Shown here: piece after piece, positions 26,867 to 37,299 of the stretch | Position numbering within the stretch: the first letter of the stretch is position 1 | Layout of the letters: each line of letters starts with the position of its first letter | Source of the DNA: Stanieria sp964562685 | Lineage (GTDB): Bacteria > Cyanobacteriota > Cyanobacteriia > Cyanobacteriales > Xenococcaceae | Direction of reading: 5' to 3' | Assembly: GCA_964562685.1 (NCBI GenBank) | Contig: CAZLUP010000002.1 | Span: 1 to 64,000 of the forward strand | DNA: 64,000 nucleotides | Position numbers and translations under genes: made by a program | Notes under the pieces: generated by a model | What the model saw: only the letters and a program-made list of their open reading frames with translations | Database searches by the model: none | Told to the model about the DNA's origin: nothing

Positions 26867-27928
26867 TTATTTGAGTTGAAACACATCAGCAAAGATTTCT
26901 CTTGGTTGAGGTCTTCTGGAGGGATCGGGCGAGTCATAAACAACTAACAACGAATCTTTTTGTCCTAAACAGGTATATAAAGCTAATCCTTCTGCACGGT
27001 CTGTCCCTATTTTTAGAGGTAAATCGAATAAAACTTCTAACTTTCCAGATTCTTGTTCGCTCAGACTGTCACTAGAATGATTAAGGGCATTGTACCAACG
27101 AAAAACACGCATGGCACCATCTAAAACCATCGTTGGTCCTGCCAAAATAATTAAATCTTCTCCGTGAAAACATAGCTCTCTTACACCCAAACCATCAAGA
27201 TCGAGAAAATGTTTTTTATAAAGTCGGTCTGTTTGTTGTATTTTCTTGAGAGTTAGAATTCCAGGTTCTGTTTCTTCTATTTCTAACTCTAAAATAATTG
27301 CCCAACCTCTTAATACAGGACCACGTAAACCTAAAAAGATTTTATTTTGATGAACTGCCAATCCTTCAACATCTAATCCATTATCCTTAGAAGGGAGTCC
27401 CGAAGAAACAATTGCACCAAAATGTTCATCCTCTTTGAGTGCATCGATTAAAATATTACTTGCTTCTTTGGTTTCTAAACAAGCTGCTCTTTTTTGCTGG
27501 TTATGGTCTTCAGTGGGAGAATAGGATTTAACTGGTTTGCCATTGATAATAGGAATACGTGCGAGTAAATAACGATTGGCTTCAGTTTTGATTTGGGTAA
27601 GTCTTTGTAAATCTCCCTTAGCTTTTTTACGCTTGGTGCTATGAGAACCTGTTAGCCAAAGATAACCATCAGAGTAATCAAATCCTTCAATGTCAATTTC
27701 ATTTTCTTGATCGAGTAATTCAATGAAATCGCCCAAAGGAAAATGTTGGTGATGAGCAAAAATGTTGGGTTCGACGAGAGAAACCCGCTCAATTCCTAAT
27801 AGTTCATCTGAACCAAGCCATAAACTACCGTCTGGAGTAACTGCTACTGCGGATAAATCTCCGATTAGATCTTCGGATTGGTCTTCAAAGCGAAGCAAAA
27901 CGCGACTAAGTAAAAAACTTTCAGTCAT
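26867..27928 (-). CDS. DUF3616 beta-propeller-like protein
   Basis: 353 residues. The sequence LSAVAVTPDGSLWLGSDE, IEGFDYSDGYLWLTGSHS and GLDVEGLAVHQNKIFLGLRG shows the repeated blades of the DUF3616 family. There is no signal peptide. Function unknown. It is divergent from the PhoD-like gene, with about 135 bases between. Confidence 0.82.
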   Translation of the reverse strand: MTESFLLSRVLLRFEDQSEDLIGDLSAVAVTPDGSLWLGSDELLGIERVSLVEPNIFAHHQHFPLGDFIELLDQENEIDIEGFDYSDGYLWLTGSHSTKRKKAKGDLQRLTQIKTEANRYLLARIPIINGKPVKSYSPTEDHNQQKRAACLETKEASNILIDALKEDEHFGAIVSSGLPSKDNGLDVEGLAVHQNKIFLGLRGPVLRGWAIILELEIEETEPGILTLKKIQQTDRLYKKHFLDLDGLGVRELCFHGEDLIILAGPTMVLDGAMRVFRWYNALNHSSDSLSEQESGKLEVLFDLPLKIGTDRAEGLALYTCLGQKDSLLVVYDSPDPSRRPQPREIFADVFQLK

Positions 27929-28063
27929 GATAGTTGTGTTGAGAATAGGTAATTAAATTTATCCTTATCAGAATTGGCTCTTTTTTACTTCCTACCTAAG
28001 TAATACTATGATTAACTTGGAACTCGATATATTAAAAATTATTCAATCTTTTTCTGATTTCAA

Positions 28064-30373
28064 TTGAGACAAACTCTCGATTTTTTACCAAATATCAACG
28101 ACTTGCCTTTGATTTTAGCAGGTCCAATTTTACGTCGAACTGAAGCAGATACAGTTACAGTCTGGTTAGCACTTCAACAAGCAAGTAGAGTAACTTTAAA
28201 ACTTTACGCTACCGTAGCAGGTAAGGGACAATCTCTTGAAAGGCAGATTGGAGAAGGAGAGAATCAGACAATTCAGCTTGGTCAATATCTACATTTGGTA
28301 GTTGTAACGGTACAACTGGAAAAAGATAATCGCCTCGAACCTGGACAAGTTTATGCCTATGATTTGTATTTTGACAATCAGGAAATCAATCTAGCTAAAG
28401 CTTTAGATAACGCTAAAATTAGTTATTTCGATCATCAGTTACCGACTTTTTCTTTACCAGCAGCAGATTTAAATCAGCTAAAAATTATTCATGGTTCTTG
28501 TCGTAAACCTCACGGTGGGGGAAGGGATATTCTATCTTGTTTAGATCTTTTAATTGAAACCTCTGCTCACCTAGCGGACGAGCGACCTCAACAACTATTT
28601 TTGACTGGTGATCAAATTTATGGTGATGATGTTGCCGATCCTTTTTTGTGGTTGACTCAAAGAGTTAGCAATTTATTGTTGGAATGGGAAGAAGAGCTTC
28701 CTTTGCTTGAAGGCGTAATCAAACCAAGTGAATTACCACCAGGAAAACGGAGCGAAATTGCTCGGATTGAAGGTGGTTTTACAGCAATGCTGCACAAACA
28801 ACCCGAAAAAGCCAAAAGTCATCTATTTAGTTTTGGAGAATATGCAACTGCTTATTTATTAGCTTGGTCGCCTGTTTTGATGCCATCCCAATTTCCTGCT
28901 GGTCGAGACATATTTACTGATTCTAAATTAGCTAAAAATTGGGATCGAGAAATGCTCGCTCTTGCTAGTTTTATTGAAGATTTGCCTAGAGTTAGACGAG
29001 CTTTGGCTAATATTCCGACTTATACGATTTGCGACGATCATGATATTAGTGATGACTGGTATCTTAATCGACTTTGGTGCGATCGCGTTTTGAGTAAGCC
29101 TTTGGGTATAAGGGTGATCCAAAATGGTTTACTTGCCTATGCTTTGTTTCAAGCTTGGGGTAATACTCCTGAACAGTTTCAACCAGGAACATCAGGAGAA
29201 AAACTGTTACAAGCTGCGGTGCAATGGTCTTCTTCAGCAGGGACGGATCCTTTATCAGCCGTAGCCATCATTCGTTATCTAGGAATACCTCCAATTGAAC
29301 TTAAAACAGGATTACCTAAGTTACAACCAGACGAAGATGTGTTTATCTTACAGCGAGACAAAGAGGCTTTAGTTTGGCACTACAGTATCAAAGGTGCTAA
29401 ACACGAAGTATTTGTTTTAGATACCCGTACATGGCGGGGTTATCCCCAAGCAGACCGACAAGGTAAACAACCACCTATGTTATTGTGTCCTACTGCTTTT
29501 GAGCAACAGTTACTTAATCCTCTCGCTCGTTCGGATCGCGCTCAAATTGAAGCTACTTTGATAGTTTTACCTACTAATTTGGTTACTTTGGGTTTGATTG
29601 ATAAAGTTCAAAGATTGGAATTAAAGCGAAATCGAGTCTTTAGTAATGATGTTGGGGATTCGTGGAATTTTCATCAAACTGCTTTTGCTAAACTACTACT
29701 ATCTTTAGCTCATAGTCGCGATCGCATCATTATTCTTTCAGGAGATATTCATTACAGTTGTGCGATTCGTTTGAATCACTGGTTTTATAATCCAGCTAGC
29801 ACTGCTGTCTTAGTGCAATTGACTTCAAGTGCAATTAAAAACTCAGAATTATCAACTCGTTTAGTCCATACCAGAATTAAAAATCTTTTTCCAGAACCAA
29901 CCGAACATTGGTTAGGATGGCAAAAATCTCTCCGTTTGCTAAAATTGCCCCGAACTTTTTGGTGGCAACGCTTTGGTTTTAGGCAAAAATCACCCAAAAT
30001 ATCTAGTGCAAGCTCTCCTCCAGATTGGCAATATCGCCTCGAATGGTGTTATAGAAAACCAATCCAACCATTATTGAAACAATCCAGCAAATCATTGGCT
30101 AATCATAAATCCAGTTTTAGGCAAAAAATTTTTAAATTATTATTGTTTTGGTTCTGGCGTAACCCTTGGTTACAAGAAGGAGCAGAAGTAGTTGGACGGA
30201 ACAATCTCAGTTTAGTCAGATTTCAATGGTCATCTCTAGATGAACATAAAACAGTTATTCAAGAAACTTACTGGCATCCTCCTTGGAATAACCAGGGAGT
30301 TGTTAAAAGTAATTATGTTATTTCTCTTAGACCTCAATCACCACCACCACTGCCTCGATTACACGACTCTTAA
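28064..30373 (+). CDS. PhoD-like metallophosphatase, long form
   Basis: 769 residues from a TTG at 28064. The PhoD-like core has metal motifs HGSCRKPHGG, LTGDQIYGDDVADP, CDDHDISDDWYLNR and LSGDIHYSC. No export signal is apparent, unlike secreted alkaline phosphatase D, and the C-terminal 170 residues are an extra hydrophobic/basic region. It probably hydrolyses phosphodiesters or monoesters; the substrate is unknown. The stop overlaps the 3' end of the response-regulator gene by 15 bases. Confidence 0.78.
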   Translation: MRQTLDFLPNINDLPLILAGPILRRTEADTVTVWLALQQASRVTLKLYATVAGKGQSLERQIGEGENQTIQLGQYLHLVVVTVQLEKDNRLEPGQVYAYDLYFDNQEINLAKALDNAKISYFDHQLPTFSLPAADLNQLKIIHGSCRKPHGGGRDILSCLDLLIETSAHLADERPQQLFLTGDQIYGDDVADPFLWLTQRVSNLLLEWEEELPLLEGVIKPSELPPGKRSEIARIEGGFTAMLHKQPEKAKSHLFSFGEYATAYLLAWSPVLMPSQFPAGRDIFTDSKLAKNWDREMLALASFIEDLPRVRRALANIPTYTICDDHDISDDWYLNRLWCDRVLSKPLGIRVIQNGLLAYALFQAWGNTPEQFQPGTSGEKLLQAAVQWSSSAGTDPLSAVAIIRYLGIPPIELKTGLPKLQPDEDVFILQRDKEALVWHYSIKGAKHEVFVLDTRTWRGYPQADRQGKQPPMLLCPTAFEQQLLNPLARSDRAQIEATLIVLPTNLVTLGLIDKVQRLELKRNRVFSNDVGDSWNFHQTAFAKLLLSLAHSRDRIIILSGDIHYSCAIRLNHWFYNPASTAVLVQLTSSAIKNSELSTRLVHTRIKNLFPEPTEHWLGWQKSLRLLKLPRTFWWQRFGFRQKSPKISSASSPPDWQYRLEWCYRKPIQPLLKQSSKSLANHKSSFRQKIFKLLLFWFWRNPWLQEGAEVVGRNNLSLVRFQWSSLDEHKTVIQETYWHPPWNNQGVVKSNYVISLRPQSPPPLPRLHDS

Positions 30374-30775
30374 TGCTCCAGAAGGAAAAAATTGTGGGGG
30401 TAGATTGTAACGAATTTTTTGATCTAACTCATCAATTAAATAAGGTTTACACAAATAATCGTTACAACCAGCAGCTAACAAAAGTTCATGGTCTTCTTTT
30501 CGGGCTAAGGCAGTTACGGCAATAATTGGTAGATTTTTAGTTGATTTACCATGTCTAAGGTCGTGGACTAACTCCAAACCGTTCATATCCCTCAGCACAA
30601 TATCTACAATAATTAAATCCAGTTGATGCTTTTTAACTATCTCTAAAGCTGTTTGCGCGTTGTTTGCTGTAATAAAGGTGTATTTAAAAAATATTAAAGC
30701 ATGAGAAATTAAAATTAAATTATCTTCGTCATCTTCGACTACTAAAATTAACGGACACTTGCGTTTGGCTTGCAT
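30359..30775 (-). CDS. single-domain response regulator
   Basis: 138 residues consisting only of a receiver domain: acidic pair VVEDDEDN, phosphoacceptor Asp in LIIVDIVLRDMNG, TALA and CKPY (the conserved Lys). No output domain, so it works by protein contact, like many cyanobacterial CheY-like proteins. No kinase gene is adjacent. Confidence 0.9.
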   Translation of the reverse strand: MQAKRKCPLILVVEDDEDNLILISHALIFFKYTFITANNAQTALEIVKKHQLDLIIVDIVLRDMNGLELVHDLRHGKSTKNLPIIAVTALARKEDHELLLAAGCNDYLCKPYLIDELDQKIRYNLPPQFFPSGALRVV

Positions 30776-31215
30776 TGCTCACCCTCCTTGCAGATTATAG
30801 CGAGAATGCAATTTTCAAGTGGATTAGTTGCACTTGTAACAAATTGGATCTTTAGCTATGATTGTGTGTTGATTTTTCTCTGCTGCGGGCAATTTTTTTT
30901 GAGGAGAGAAAAACTCAAGTTACAACAACTAGTTGTTGGTTATTCCCTTATGCTACATCAACAATAATTAGAGAATTATTACAAAATATTGATTTTTGTA
31001 AAGATTAATCAAAAAATTTGAAAATTATGAGTAATCAAACTCTTAGCGATCGCTATTCTCTTCAGCGTTACAAAGGTGTTTTTTTATTCCTAAACTTATA
31101 CCGCAACTTATACAAATCAATCTCTTAGACAAACCATAAAACTAACTCTAGAGCAAGACACTAATAAATAACAACAAACAAATATTTTAACTAACCAAGA
31201 CTTTAAGAAAATATT
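30776..31215. other. intergenic region before the DUF4114 gene
   Basis: About 440 AT-rich bases that carry the upstream region of the surface-protein gene. I see no RNA structure and only very short open frames. One HIP1 octamer occurs near 31046. Confidence 0.4.
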
Positions 31216-33807
31216 ATGGCTGGTCAAGATTATAAGATTGATTTTAGTGCTGCTAACCCCACGTTATATTCAAAACTCTTTCCAAAACAAGTTACTCTCT
31301 TTCCAAGCTTGCGCGCTAGTAATACTCTTCCTGGTGCATCCGACGATACTAGCATCGAATCTCTAGCATCTAAAAATTTAGCTTTAGGACAGATTGTTCC
31401 CTTTGAATTCCGTATTTCTGCCAACAGTGAGGGAAAAGTTAACGGCGATACTATCACTTTTACTGCTGGTTGGCAAACAGTAACTACTAACGGTTCTGCT
31501 TTTGGTTATGACAAAAACTTTGGTATCCTAGCAGCTTTTGTAGATAATGTCGATCCTAATACTCGCGGTGACACCAATGCAATAGTCAGTGATTTTACTT
31601 GGAAATTAGTCGGTACAGAAATTCAAGGAACTTTTAAAATTGCCAATCTCGATCCTGAAGAAGAAGTTGTTGTCGAAGCTTGGCTAGTATTACAGGATAA
31701 AATATCCAAAAATGCAGGTGGTAATGTTCAGGCAAGGTTAATCGGGGCGCAAACTTCTGGTCAAATCGAAGCAGGAGAAAAAATTAATACAGGAACTCAA
31801 ACTATTCCTCTGTTAAAAGTAAACGATTTATCTCCCAATCATGTCTTTGACAATGGTACTTTTATCGTTGATTCTACTGGTCAAGTTCAGTTTGACTATC
31901 TCTACGATGGTGGTTGGTTTCAAGGAGAACTAGCAGTTTTTAGCGTTAAAGGCATGGAAGCTTACATTCCTGGTTCAGTTGAGTTTATCAAAGAAGCTGC
32001 TAAACGTGCTTTAAGCAATTCTACTCAAGGTCGAATTTTGGCACAAGATGCTACTGAAGGAGCAAGATTTCAAGCTCAATTTGGTTGGGAAAACAATTTT
32101 AACAGTGGCGAATACAAAGGAATTAAAACTTTCGCTTTTAATGCTGGGGATGAAGTCGCTTTCATGATGACGCAAAACATTTCAATTGAAGCTCTTTATC
32201 AAAATCCTAGCCAGATGTCTCAATGGGGTAAATTACCAATTTTTTCTATTGCACAAGCAAATCCTTATGGAAAAGCTGCTAATCAGTTGGTTGCTGTTGA
32301 CAATAACGGAACTCTAGCTTTTGATGATACTCGCATCGACCAAGGAAAATCAGACCAAGATTATAATGACATGATTTTTCAAGTTCGTGGTTTACAGGGT
32401 AACAACATTGCTTCAATGAATAATCTAGTCAATACTGAGCGAGATTGGCGTACTCATAAAGTTGGTAAGCAACTACTCAGCCACAGTAATATAGCTAGTT
32501 TTGATACTGGAGTGTTTGAAGTTGGAGAAACTGGACAAGTAAAAGTAGATTTTCTATTTGATGGTGGTTGGTTTCAAAGTGAACTGGCAGTGTTTAGCCT
32601 AGAAGGGATGAATGTCTATACTCCTGGTTCTACAGAATTTATCATGGAAGCTGCTAGACGCGCTTTAAGTAACTCTACTCAAGGCTATGTTGTGATTAAA
32701 GACGCAACTGAAGGAGCAAAATTTAGTAACAAACCTGCTTGGGAAAATAATTTTAATAGTGGTGCTTATCAAGGTGTTAAAACTTTTAACATGAATGCTG
32801 GCGATAAATTCGCTTTCATGTTGATTCAAAATACTACTGTTCAAGAGACTTTAAATAATCCAGGTAATATGGGACAGTGGGGTAAATTACCTGTTTTTTC
32901 GATTCCCGAACTAAATATTAATGGTCAACCACAAGGACAAATTGTCGATGCTGATGGCAATGGAACTTTTGTTTTTGAAGATACTCGGGTAGATTTAACT
33001 AATTCCGATCGCGATTATAACGATTTTGTTTTCCAAGTCAAAGGAGCTAAAGGTAAGGCAGAATCAATCGATAAATATATCAAATCCAATAAAGACTGGC
33101 GCAAAACTCAAGTTGGTAATAATTTGAAAAACTACGCTAATCGTTCTTTGTATGAAGAAGGAGTCTTTAAAGTTGATAATTCTGGTCAAGTAAAAATTGA
33201 TTTTCTTTTTGATGGTGGTGCCTACGAAGGACAAGTAGGAATGTTTAGCCTTCAAGGTATGGATATCTACCAAACTGGTTCTAAAGCTTTTGTACAAGAA
33301 GCACTCAATCGAGCGATGAGCAATTCTAGTTTAGGTCATGTAATTATTAACGACAAGAGCGATCAAGCTAGATACAGTTCTTCTCTTAGATGGGAAAAAG
33401 ATTTTAATAGCACTGGTACTTATCAAGGAACACGCAGTTTTCAAATGAATGCTGGCGATACTTTTGGTTTGGTTTTAATTCCCGATGGTACTTTTAGTGA
33501 AGCTTCAACTGCACCTAGCTGGGCAACCAAAAAACAACCAATTTTCTCCATGTCTGATGCCAATCAGCAAAAACAGGAGCAATTTGGAGATGTTTTGACT
33601 GGAGCAAAAGGTAAAATTGTTAGTTTTGAAGATATTCCGTTAAAATTTAGTAATAACATAGATTATAACGATATTGTTTTAGCGATTGGGGGAGCGCAAG
33701 CTATTGGTGGAACTGATATCGATGAGCTAATTGATTCAAATCGTGATTGGCTTAACACACAAGTAGGTAATGAAATCTTAAATTATTTCAATCAAGTTCA
33801 GTTCTAA
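31216..33807 (+). CDS. triple DUF4114 surface protein
   Basis: 863 residues. An N-terminal domain of about 200 residues is followed by three DUF4114 repeats near residues 213, 431 and 648 (period about 217). Each has the pattern VFxVxxTGQVxxDFLFDGG and ends with an acidic, calcium-site-like DxDYNDxVFQV. No classical signal peptide is seen, so export (if any) would use another route. DUF4114 occurs in secreted and surface proteins with calcium binding. Repeats 1 and 2 are most alike, which suggests stepwise duplication. Confidence 0.82.
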   Translation: MAGQDYKIDFSAANPTLYSKLFPKQVTLFPSLRASNTLPGASDDTSIESLASKNLALGQIVPFEFRISANSEGKVNGDTITFTAGWQTVTTNGSAFGYDKNFGILAAFVDNVDPNTRGDTNAIVSDFTWKLVGTEIQGTFKIANLDPEEEVVVEAWLVLQDKISKNAGGNVQARLIGAQTSGQIEAGEKINTGTQTIPLLKVNDLSPNHVFDNGTFIVDSTGQVQFDYLYDGGWFQGELAVFSVKGMEAYIPGSVEFIKEAAKRALSNSTQGRILAQDATEGARFQAQFGWENNFNSGEYKGIKTFAFNAGDEVAFMMTQNISIEALYQNPSQMSQWGKLPIFSIAQANPYGKAANQLVAVDNNGTLAFDDTRIDQGKSDQDYNDMIFQVRGLQGNNIASMNNLVNTERDWRTHKVGKQLLSHSNIASFDTGVFEVGETGQVKVDFLFDGGWFQSELAVFSLEGMNVYTPGSTEFIMEAARRALSNSTQGYVVIKDATEGAKFSNKPAWENNFNSGAYQGVKTFNMNAGDKFAFMLIQNTTVQETLNNPGNMGQWGKLPVFSIPELNINGQPQGQIVDADGNGTFVFEDTRVDLTNSDRDYNDFVFQVKGAKGKAESIDKYIKSNKDWRKTQVGNNLKNYANRSLYEEGVFKVDNSGQVKIDFLFDGGAYEGQVGMFSLQGMDIYQTGSKAFVQEALNRAMSNSSLGHVIINDKSDQARYSSSLRWEKDFNSTGTYQGTRSFQMNAGDTFGLVLIPDGTFSEASTAPSWATKKQPIFSMSDANQQKQEQFGDVLTGAKGKIVSFEDIPLKFSNNIDYNDIVLAIGGAQAIGGTDIDELIDSNRDWLNTQVGNEILNYFNQVQF

Positions 33808-33948
33808 ATTATTAACTTATTCAATAGTAATCGCTTTTCTGTTCAGAAGCATACTAAGTATCAAATTTCTAAATTTATCTAAGGTTTGGCATTGCCAAAC
33901 CCTTACGCAAGATTTGTAGCAAACAAAAAACAAATCAATATAAATAAT

Positions 33949-34093
33949 TAAGTAGTAATGCAAAATTAAATACACTGGTGAAGAAAAAAAAATAGGGAAT
34001 AGGAAACAAGGAATAGCCATCACTCACCAGTTATCAGTTTGATTTTGAACTATGAACTATTGTTTTGTGTAATTGATTCTGCCTATGTACTTA
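33949..34093 (-). repeat. 145-bp MITE-like repeat, copy 2 (inverted)
   Basis: Inverse complement of the element at 10939-11090, from TAAGTAGTAATGCAAAATT to GCCTATGTACTTA. It lacks one of the short tandem CCCTGTTCC-type units found in copy 1. It fills the gap behind the DUF4114 gene, which also contains an 8-bp hairpin (GGTTTGGC-ATT-GCCAAACC). Confidence 0.7.
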
Positions 34094-34189
34094 AATCTTA
34101 TCCCTATAACTTTCATGCAATCCAAACTGACTGGGTTGCATTTTAATGTCAGAATTAATAGTAGTAATTGAAACTGAAATTATTAACCA

Positions 34190-34714
34190 ATGAGTGAATC
34201 TATTCTAGGGCAACAACACGGACAGCAAACTCGGCAGACGTGTCCTCTTCAGGCTGAATGGATTACCCCAGAAAAGTTTCAACCCTATGGACAATTGATT
34301 ACTCCTGCTAAAGATGGTCAAGCTTACAGTCACGAAGATGCCCAATTAGATTTAACTAAAGGTACTCCTCGTTTTTATATTATGCGACTGCATCACAGAA
34401 GCAGAATCTTCCATAAAATTACCCGTCATAATCTTTGTACTCAATGTTTGGGTTCGTTAGCAGGAAAAGATTGGTTAATGGTTGTCGCACCACCTTCTGA
34501 AGCATCTCAACCAGACATAACAAAAATGGTTGCTTTTCGGATTCCTGGTGACTGTTTTCTTAAATTAGAAGTAGGGACTTGGCACGCCGGTCCTTATTTT
34601 GAGCATGAAGTGGTGGATTTCTATAATTTAGAACTGAGTGATACCAATGTAGTCGATCATTTCACCCATGATTTTTTAGAAAGCCAAAATCTTGAATTTG
34701 AAATAGTTATTTAA
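34190..34714 (+). CDS. ureidoglycolate lyase-like (AllA) protein
   Basis: 174 residues: an N-terminal polar stretch, then a cupin-like fold with ITPEKFQPYGQLI, HHRSRIFHKITRHNLCTQ and LEVGTWHAGPYF, the AllA/ureidoglycolate hydrolase pattern. AllA turns ureidoglycolate into glyoxylate and urea in allantoin breakdown; no other such genes are seen here. It ends one base before the convergent ribF. Confidence 0.75.
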   Translation: MSESILGQQHGQQTRQTCPLQAEWITPEKFQPYGQLITPAKDGQAYSHEDAQLDLTKGTPRFYIMRLHHRSRIFHKITRHNLCTQCLGSLAGKDWLMVVAPPSEASQPDITKMVAFRIPGDCFLKLEVGTWHAGPYFEHEVVDFYNLELSDTNVVDHFTHDFLESQNLEFEIVI

Positions 34715-35653
34715 TCAAAAATCCATAATTCTAGCTGCTTGACAATCGGCGGTAATTTGTTCTTTTAAAGCTTCTAAGGAAGGAAATTTTTGTTCTGGAC
34801 GTAAAAACTTTTCTAAACTAACTGTTAAAGTTTGACCGTATAAATCTCCTGACCAGTCTAACAAATGAACTTCGATCGCACGGTTAATTCCATCTACTGT
34901 GGGGCGACAACCAATATTCATCACACCTCTAATGTTAGAGCGATCGTAAAAGACATTGACCGCATAAACTCCATAACGAGGAAGAAATTTATTGGGTGGT
35001 AACTGAAGATTGGCGGTAGGAAAACCAATGGTTCTACCGATTTGTTGCCCTTGAACTACTGTTCCAGTTAAAGAGTAAGCACGACCTAACATATAATTAG
35101 CGTGAGGAATGTCTCCTGTCTCTAAAGCTTTTCTAATCAAAGAACTACTAATGCGAACCCCATGATGATGGTGTTGTTGATAGTTACACTCTTGAAGAGA
35201 ATTAATTTGAACTTCAATACCATATTTTGAGGCAATCGCAACTAAGTCTTTAGCTGTTCCTTGTCTTCGATACCCAAAACAAAAATCTTCTCCTATACTA
35301 ATTGCGATCGCTTGTAACTGTTTGACAATAATTTCTGCTACAAATTCTTGAGGCGATAAACTAGCTAATTTCTGATTAAAAGGAATTAAAACTAACTGTT
35401 TAATCCCCATTTCCGAGAGTAACTGTGCTTTTTCTGCTACTGGCGTTAATAAGGTGAGTTGTTCCCCTGTAAAAAATTCGCGGGGATGAGGAGAAAAACT
35501 AACTACAGTAGGATAAGAGGGATGGCTATCATGATGAGATAGTTGCAAAATTGGTTGCAACACTTTTTGATGTCCTCGATGAATTCCATCAAAATTACCG
35601 AGAGCGATCGTTGTAGGTGTTAGAATTTGTTCTAGAGAATCGGCAATGCGCAC
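34715..35653 (-). CDS. ribF: bifunctional riboflavin kinase/FAD synthetase
   Basis: 312 residues with the N-terminal nucleotidyltransferase part (ALGNFDGIHRGHQKVL, VVSFSPHPREFF) and the C-terminal flavokinase (GRTIGFPTANL, GVMNIGCRPTV). It makes FMN and FAD from riboflavin and ATP. Length and order are normal. Confidence 0.93.
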   Translation of the reverse strand: MRIADSLEQILTPTTIALGNFDGIHRGHQKVLQPILQLSHHDSHPSYPTVVSFSPHPREFFTGEQLTLLTPVAEKAQLLSEMGIKQLVLIPFNQKLASLSPQEFVAEIIVKQLQAIAISIGEDFCFGYRRQGTAKDLVAIASKYGIEVQINSLQECNYQQHHHHGVRISSSLIRKALETGDIPHANYMLGRAYSLTGTVVQGQQIGRTIGFPTANLQLPPNKFLPRYGVYAVNVFYDRSNIRGVMNIGCRPTVDGINRAIEVHLLDWSGDLYGQTLTVSLEKFLRPEQKFPSLEALKEQITADCQAARIMDF

Positions 35654-35772
35654 GCTTTACATTTTGAAACATTTAGCCCTCAAAATTATAGCGAAGATAG
35701 TTCTTCTAAGCTAGATAATTCACGAAGAGAATCAAGTAGTATTTAACGACAGAAGAGAGCAATTTGCATCTT

Positions 35773-36417
35773 TTATCTTCCCAAAGCGTGCATTTGATTA
35801 ATTACTTCTGCACAATGAGCGGTAACCGCCTGTAACTCTTCTCGTTGGGTGGATTGAGGTGGAGGAATTACATCTGCGATCCGAATCGTCACTGGTACAG
35901 GGCGAGGAAAATATGAACCTGGTTGGAAAATTTTTTCTGTTCCCCAAAGACTGATTGGAACAAGGGGAACTTGGGTTTTTGCTGCAATTAAAGCTGCACC
36001 TAATTTGGGATTAATAATCTTAGCATCAGTTGTACGAGTACCATCCAAAAAAATGCCTGCAATCCAACCATTTTCTAAAGCTGACATAGCAGCCTTAAGC
36101 GAAGAGCGATCGCTTTTACCTCGTTTAACTGGATAAGCACCGTATAATCTAATCATCTGTTTTAGTACAGGTACTTGAAAGAGTTCTTCTTTTGCCATAA
36201 ACGCGACGGGACGACGCACCGCATTTGAAAGAAGAGGTGGATCGAAATCACTGGCATGATTACTGACAACGATTAACGATCCTGACTGGGGTACTTTTTC
36301 CCCACCATAAATCTTGCCACGGAAATAAGTACGAAATAATGGATTAACTAGCGACCATTTAGCGAAATGGTAAAGGGCAAAACTGGCAAATGGTTCTCTT
36401 TCTTTGTGCTTAACCAA
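35773..36417 (-). CDS. plsC: 1-acyl-glycerol-3-phosphate acyltransferase
   Basis: 214 residues from TTG at 36415-36417, as there is no upstream in-frame ATG before a stop. Motifs: NHASDFDPPLL (the HxxxxD catalytic block) and FLDGTRTTD (in place of FPEGTR). The protein transfers acyl chains to lysophosphatidate at the membrane. It shares its strand with the neighbouring ribF and SDR genes but not their operon spacing. Confidence 0.85.
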   Translation of the reverse strand: MVKHKEREPFASFALYHFAKWSLVNPLFRTYFRGKIYGGEKVPQSGSLIVVSNHASDFDPPLLSNAVRRPVAFMAKEELFQVPVLKQMIRLYGAYPVKRGKSDRSSLKAAMSALENGWIAGIFLDGTRTTDAKIINPKLGAALIAAKTQVPLVPISLWGTEKIFQPGSYFPRPVPVTIRIADVIPPPQSTQREELQAVTAHCAEVINQMHALGR

Positions 36418-36522
36418 GGTTTGATCGATGGGTTTATTTAATCAATTAGAAAAATTTCTAATCAATCATACAAAATTGTGGCTGATAAATTCTAGTTTAA
36501 GTCTGCTCGTATGGAAAGGAGT

Positions 36523-37299
36523 TTAAGAGCGAAATTGTTTTTCTACTGCATTAACTAGCAAATCTCTGGGTAAAAAACGAGGTAGATTAACAATTAATTG
36601 ATTACCAATTCCACCAGTTACTAAAGTAGATTGATTTTTTTCTAAAGCATTGAGGGCATCTCGCACTACATCTACAGCAGGAGTCAAATTAGTGCCATTT
36701 TTACTAAAAGAAGCAGGAAAATCGGCAATTTCAAAAAATTGCGATTCGGTGGGACCGGAACAAACTGCTAGAAAACGTACGCCCGAATCTTGATTTTCTG
36801 CCCATAAAGCTTCGGTGAAATTTAATACAAAAGCTTTGCTCGCTGCATAAACTGACATATAAGGTAGAGGTTGAAAGCCAGCGATGGAAGAGAGATTGAT
36901 AATCGCCCCAGCACCCCGTTGCTTCATTACTGGTAAAAATAAACCCGTTAATTCAACTAAGGCAGTAATATTAAGTTGGATCATTGCCATCTGTTTGCTT
37001 AAAGGGCGATCGCTAAAAACTCCGTAATCACCAAAGCCAGCATTATTAATCAATAAATCTATGGTTAATCCTTGTTGTTCGGTTTGATGGAATATTTTTT
37101 GTCCAGCTTCAGCAATCGTTAAATCTTGGACAATTACTTCTGCTTGAATTTGATGTTGTTCTTGTAATTGTTGTGCTAGCTGTTGCAGTTTATCTTCTGA
37201 ACAAGCCACTAAAACTAAATTATAATTTTTAGCTGCCAATTCTCGAGCAAAAGTTTCACCAATACCAGAAGAAGCACCAGTAATTAAAGCAGTTTTCAT
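36523..37299 (-). CDS. short-chain dehydrogenase/reductase
   Basis: 258 residues with GASSGIGETFA (nucleotide binding), NNAGFGDYG, and the catalytic Ser/Tyr/Lys seen in NLSSIAGF and YAASKAF. Classical SDR, related to ketoacyl-reductase-like oxidoreductases. The substrate is not deducible. About 100 bases separate it from plsC. Confidence 0.85.
   Translation of the reverse strand: MKTALITGASSGIGETFARELAAKNYNLVLVACSEDKLQQLAQQLQEQHQIQAEVIVQDLTIAEAGQKIFHQTEQQGLTIDLLINNAGFGDYGVFSDRPLSKQMAMIQLNITALVELTGLFLPVMKQRGAGAIINLSSIAGFQPLPYMSVYAASKAFVLNFTEALWAENQDSGVRFLAVCSGPTESQFFEIADFPASFSKNGTNLTPAVDVVRDALNALEKNQSTLVTGGIGNQLIVNLPRFLPRDLLVNAVEKQFRS

Noticed and set aside
33817..34023. 68-codon open frame on the minus strand
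   Set aside because: It reads the second copy of the same repeat.
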